From Lineus longissimus (taxonomy: Eukaryota > Nemertea > Pilidiophora > Heteronemertea > Lineidae), in assembly GCF_910592395.1 (NCBI RefSeq), contig NC_088317.1, positions 1,612,001 to 1,676,000 on the forward strand: a stretch of 64,000 nucleotides of DNA. Direction: 5' to 3'. The notes below the pieces were generated by a model. It was not told where the DNA came from. It saw nothing but the letters and a program-made list of their open reading frames with translations, and did not search any database. A program made the translations under genes and the position numbers. This document shows positions 62,935 through 64,000 of the stretch, piece after piece (position 1 is the first letter of the stretch; every line of letters begins with the position of its first letter).

Positions 62935-63066
62935 AGAGGACTTGAAGACGCTTTTTTCATCATGTAGAACTTGAAGATGATTTTTTCGTTCTGCAGGACC
63001 TGAAGATGATTTTTTTCGCTGAGCAGAACTTCGAGGTCTGTTTTTTTATTGCGCAGGGCTTCAAGG
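62935..63066. repeat. Four-copy tandem repeat, about 31 bp
   Basis: Four diverged copies of a unit like GAACTTGAAGATGATTTTTT followed by CGTTCTGCAG. Confidence 0.6.
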
Positions 63067-63149
63067 ATACAAGGACGAAACACCCTGCATCAAATTTCAA
63101 AATTATTTCCTCCAAGTACATCAGAGTCGATTAGGTCATATCTTACGAG

Positions 63150-63250
63150 GATTTAAAGGGTCCCTCGGTACCGCTAAAGCGAAGGTCGGACGAAGGGTGG
63201 GTTCGCGTGCCATCACTTGTTTTAGCACTAAATGCCAACTGAGTCATTAA
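63150..63250 (-). mobile_element. tRNA-derived SINE remnant
   Basis: The minus strand shows GACTCAGTTGGCA (A box, 63233-63245) and GGCACGCGAACCCACC (B-box region, 63197-63212), then a CTTCGTCCGACC...GGTACCGAGG body. The short open frame reading DGTRTHPSSDL is a known kind of by-product of such elements. Confidence 0.55.
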
Positions 63251-64000
63251 TGGGTATAGCTGAATCATTTCATAATGGCCTGCTGCAGAACTCATAACAT
63301 AACGGGCCATCAACTTAAATTGAAAATCTCCATTGATGTGTTTATGCAACAGACTGCCCTTGGAATCATTTGCTTCAAATCTTATGTTTTTATGCCGCGG
63401 GATTGCTTGGGATGCAACATTATGTTTGCCAGTGACTCACAAGGTGGCGTAGAAAGCATTTGCGATGATTTATTACACTTTGGTTTTGTCCCGCAGTGAC
63501 TAAGGTCGGGGACACGCGACTGCGATAAAAGTCTTTGGTCGTTTATCTTCAGGAATTTGTCGGATGTCACAATCGGGATTTCCCAGATGATAAAGAGGCA
63601 ATCAAGACATTACGCTAGAGTCAGGCTGAAGATTGTTGCATTTGCTACTGACAACTGTTGTACTTCGAGAAATTGAAAGCGTCTTGTTGCTTTTTTTCCA
63701 AGATTGTGCGTCATGCTACGAATTGTGCCTTGGGGAGGTCATCTGTCCTTCTCGTTTGGTCACCCAACGTTTTATATCTCTGGATGAAGAATCGGCCATT
63801 TAACAACTGTTTAACTCGGAGAAACTCGCAGTTTTTTGCAGGATTATGCGTCATTGACAAACCCCTTGGGAAGTCAAACGACTTGAATGTTTCGGTCATC
63901 AAAAGTTTTATTTTCTTAGGATAATAAATTGTCTTTCAGTGAATGTCCTTTCAATTGGACAAATACACTTGCTTTCGATCTGTGTCATTAGTTAAGAGAC
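63251..64000. other. Right edge, nothing recognised
   Basis: Short overlapping open frames on both strands only. Confidence 0.4.

Overview
The window is animal (metazoan) nuclear DNA. Coding sequence is split into short exons with GT..AG introns. The genes are recognisable bilaterian orthologues, and the rest is AT-rich non-coding sequence full of tRNA-type and 5S-type SINE remnants, foldback elements and minisatellites. The repeat style suggests a marine invertebrate, but the species cannot be named from the sequence.

Layout: 1-11.5 kb has no convincing gene; it holds a low-complexity repeat (4.2 kb), a foldback element (5.8-6.0 kb) and two promoter-like clusters (6.9 and 7.4-7.6 kb). An unrecognised 7-exon gene lies on the minus strand at 11.5-14.1 kb (280 aa). 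It is head-to-head with a ubiquitin-specific protease gene on the plus strand at 15.2-21.8 kb (about 1216 aa, with a RING-like insert). The protease gene runs tail-to-tail into NKAP on the minus strand (25.0-27.05 kb, 354 aa), with minisatellites between them. NKAP is head-to-head with XRRA1 on the plus strand (28.2-34.25 kb, 800 aa in 11 exons). A repeat-rich, gene-poor stretch follows (35-43 kb). The minus-strand ANOS1 (anosmin-1) gene comes next (43.4 to at least 55.8 kb, 13 coding exons found, first exon not located). The last 8 kb shows no clear gene.

The genes do not form a pathway: a deubiquitinase, a nuclear RNA/transcription factor, an LRR protein and an extracellular matrix/cell-surface protein. 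The two divergent pairs may share promoters. Exon models were built by hand from splice sites and reading-frame phase; every internal junction keeps frame, with one doubtful donor in the protease gene.

I did not find a clearly new biological system. The strongest oddities are: a 3'UTR minisatellite made from copies of the last codons and stop of NKAP; a hydrophobic C-terminal tail on anosmin that looks like a GPI signal; a decayed duplicate of a protease exon in the next intron; two near-identical 223-bp hairpin elements in XRRA1 introns; and a minisatellite in an ANOS1 intron bounded by inverted repeats and 11-bp direct repeats.
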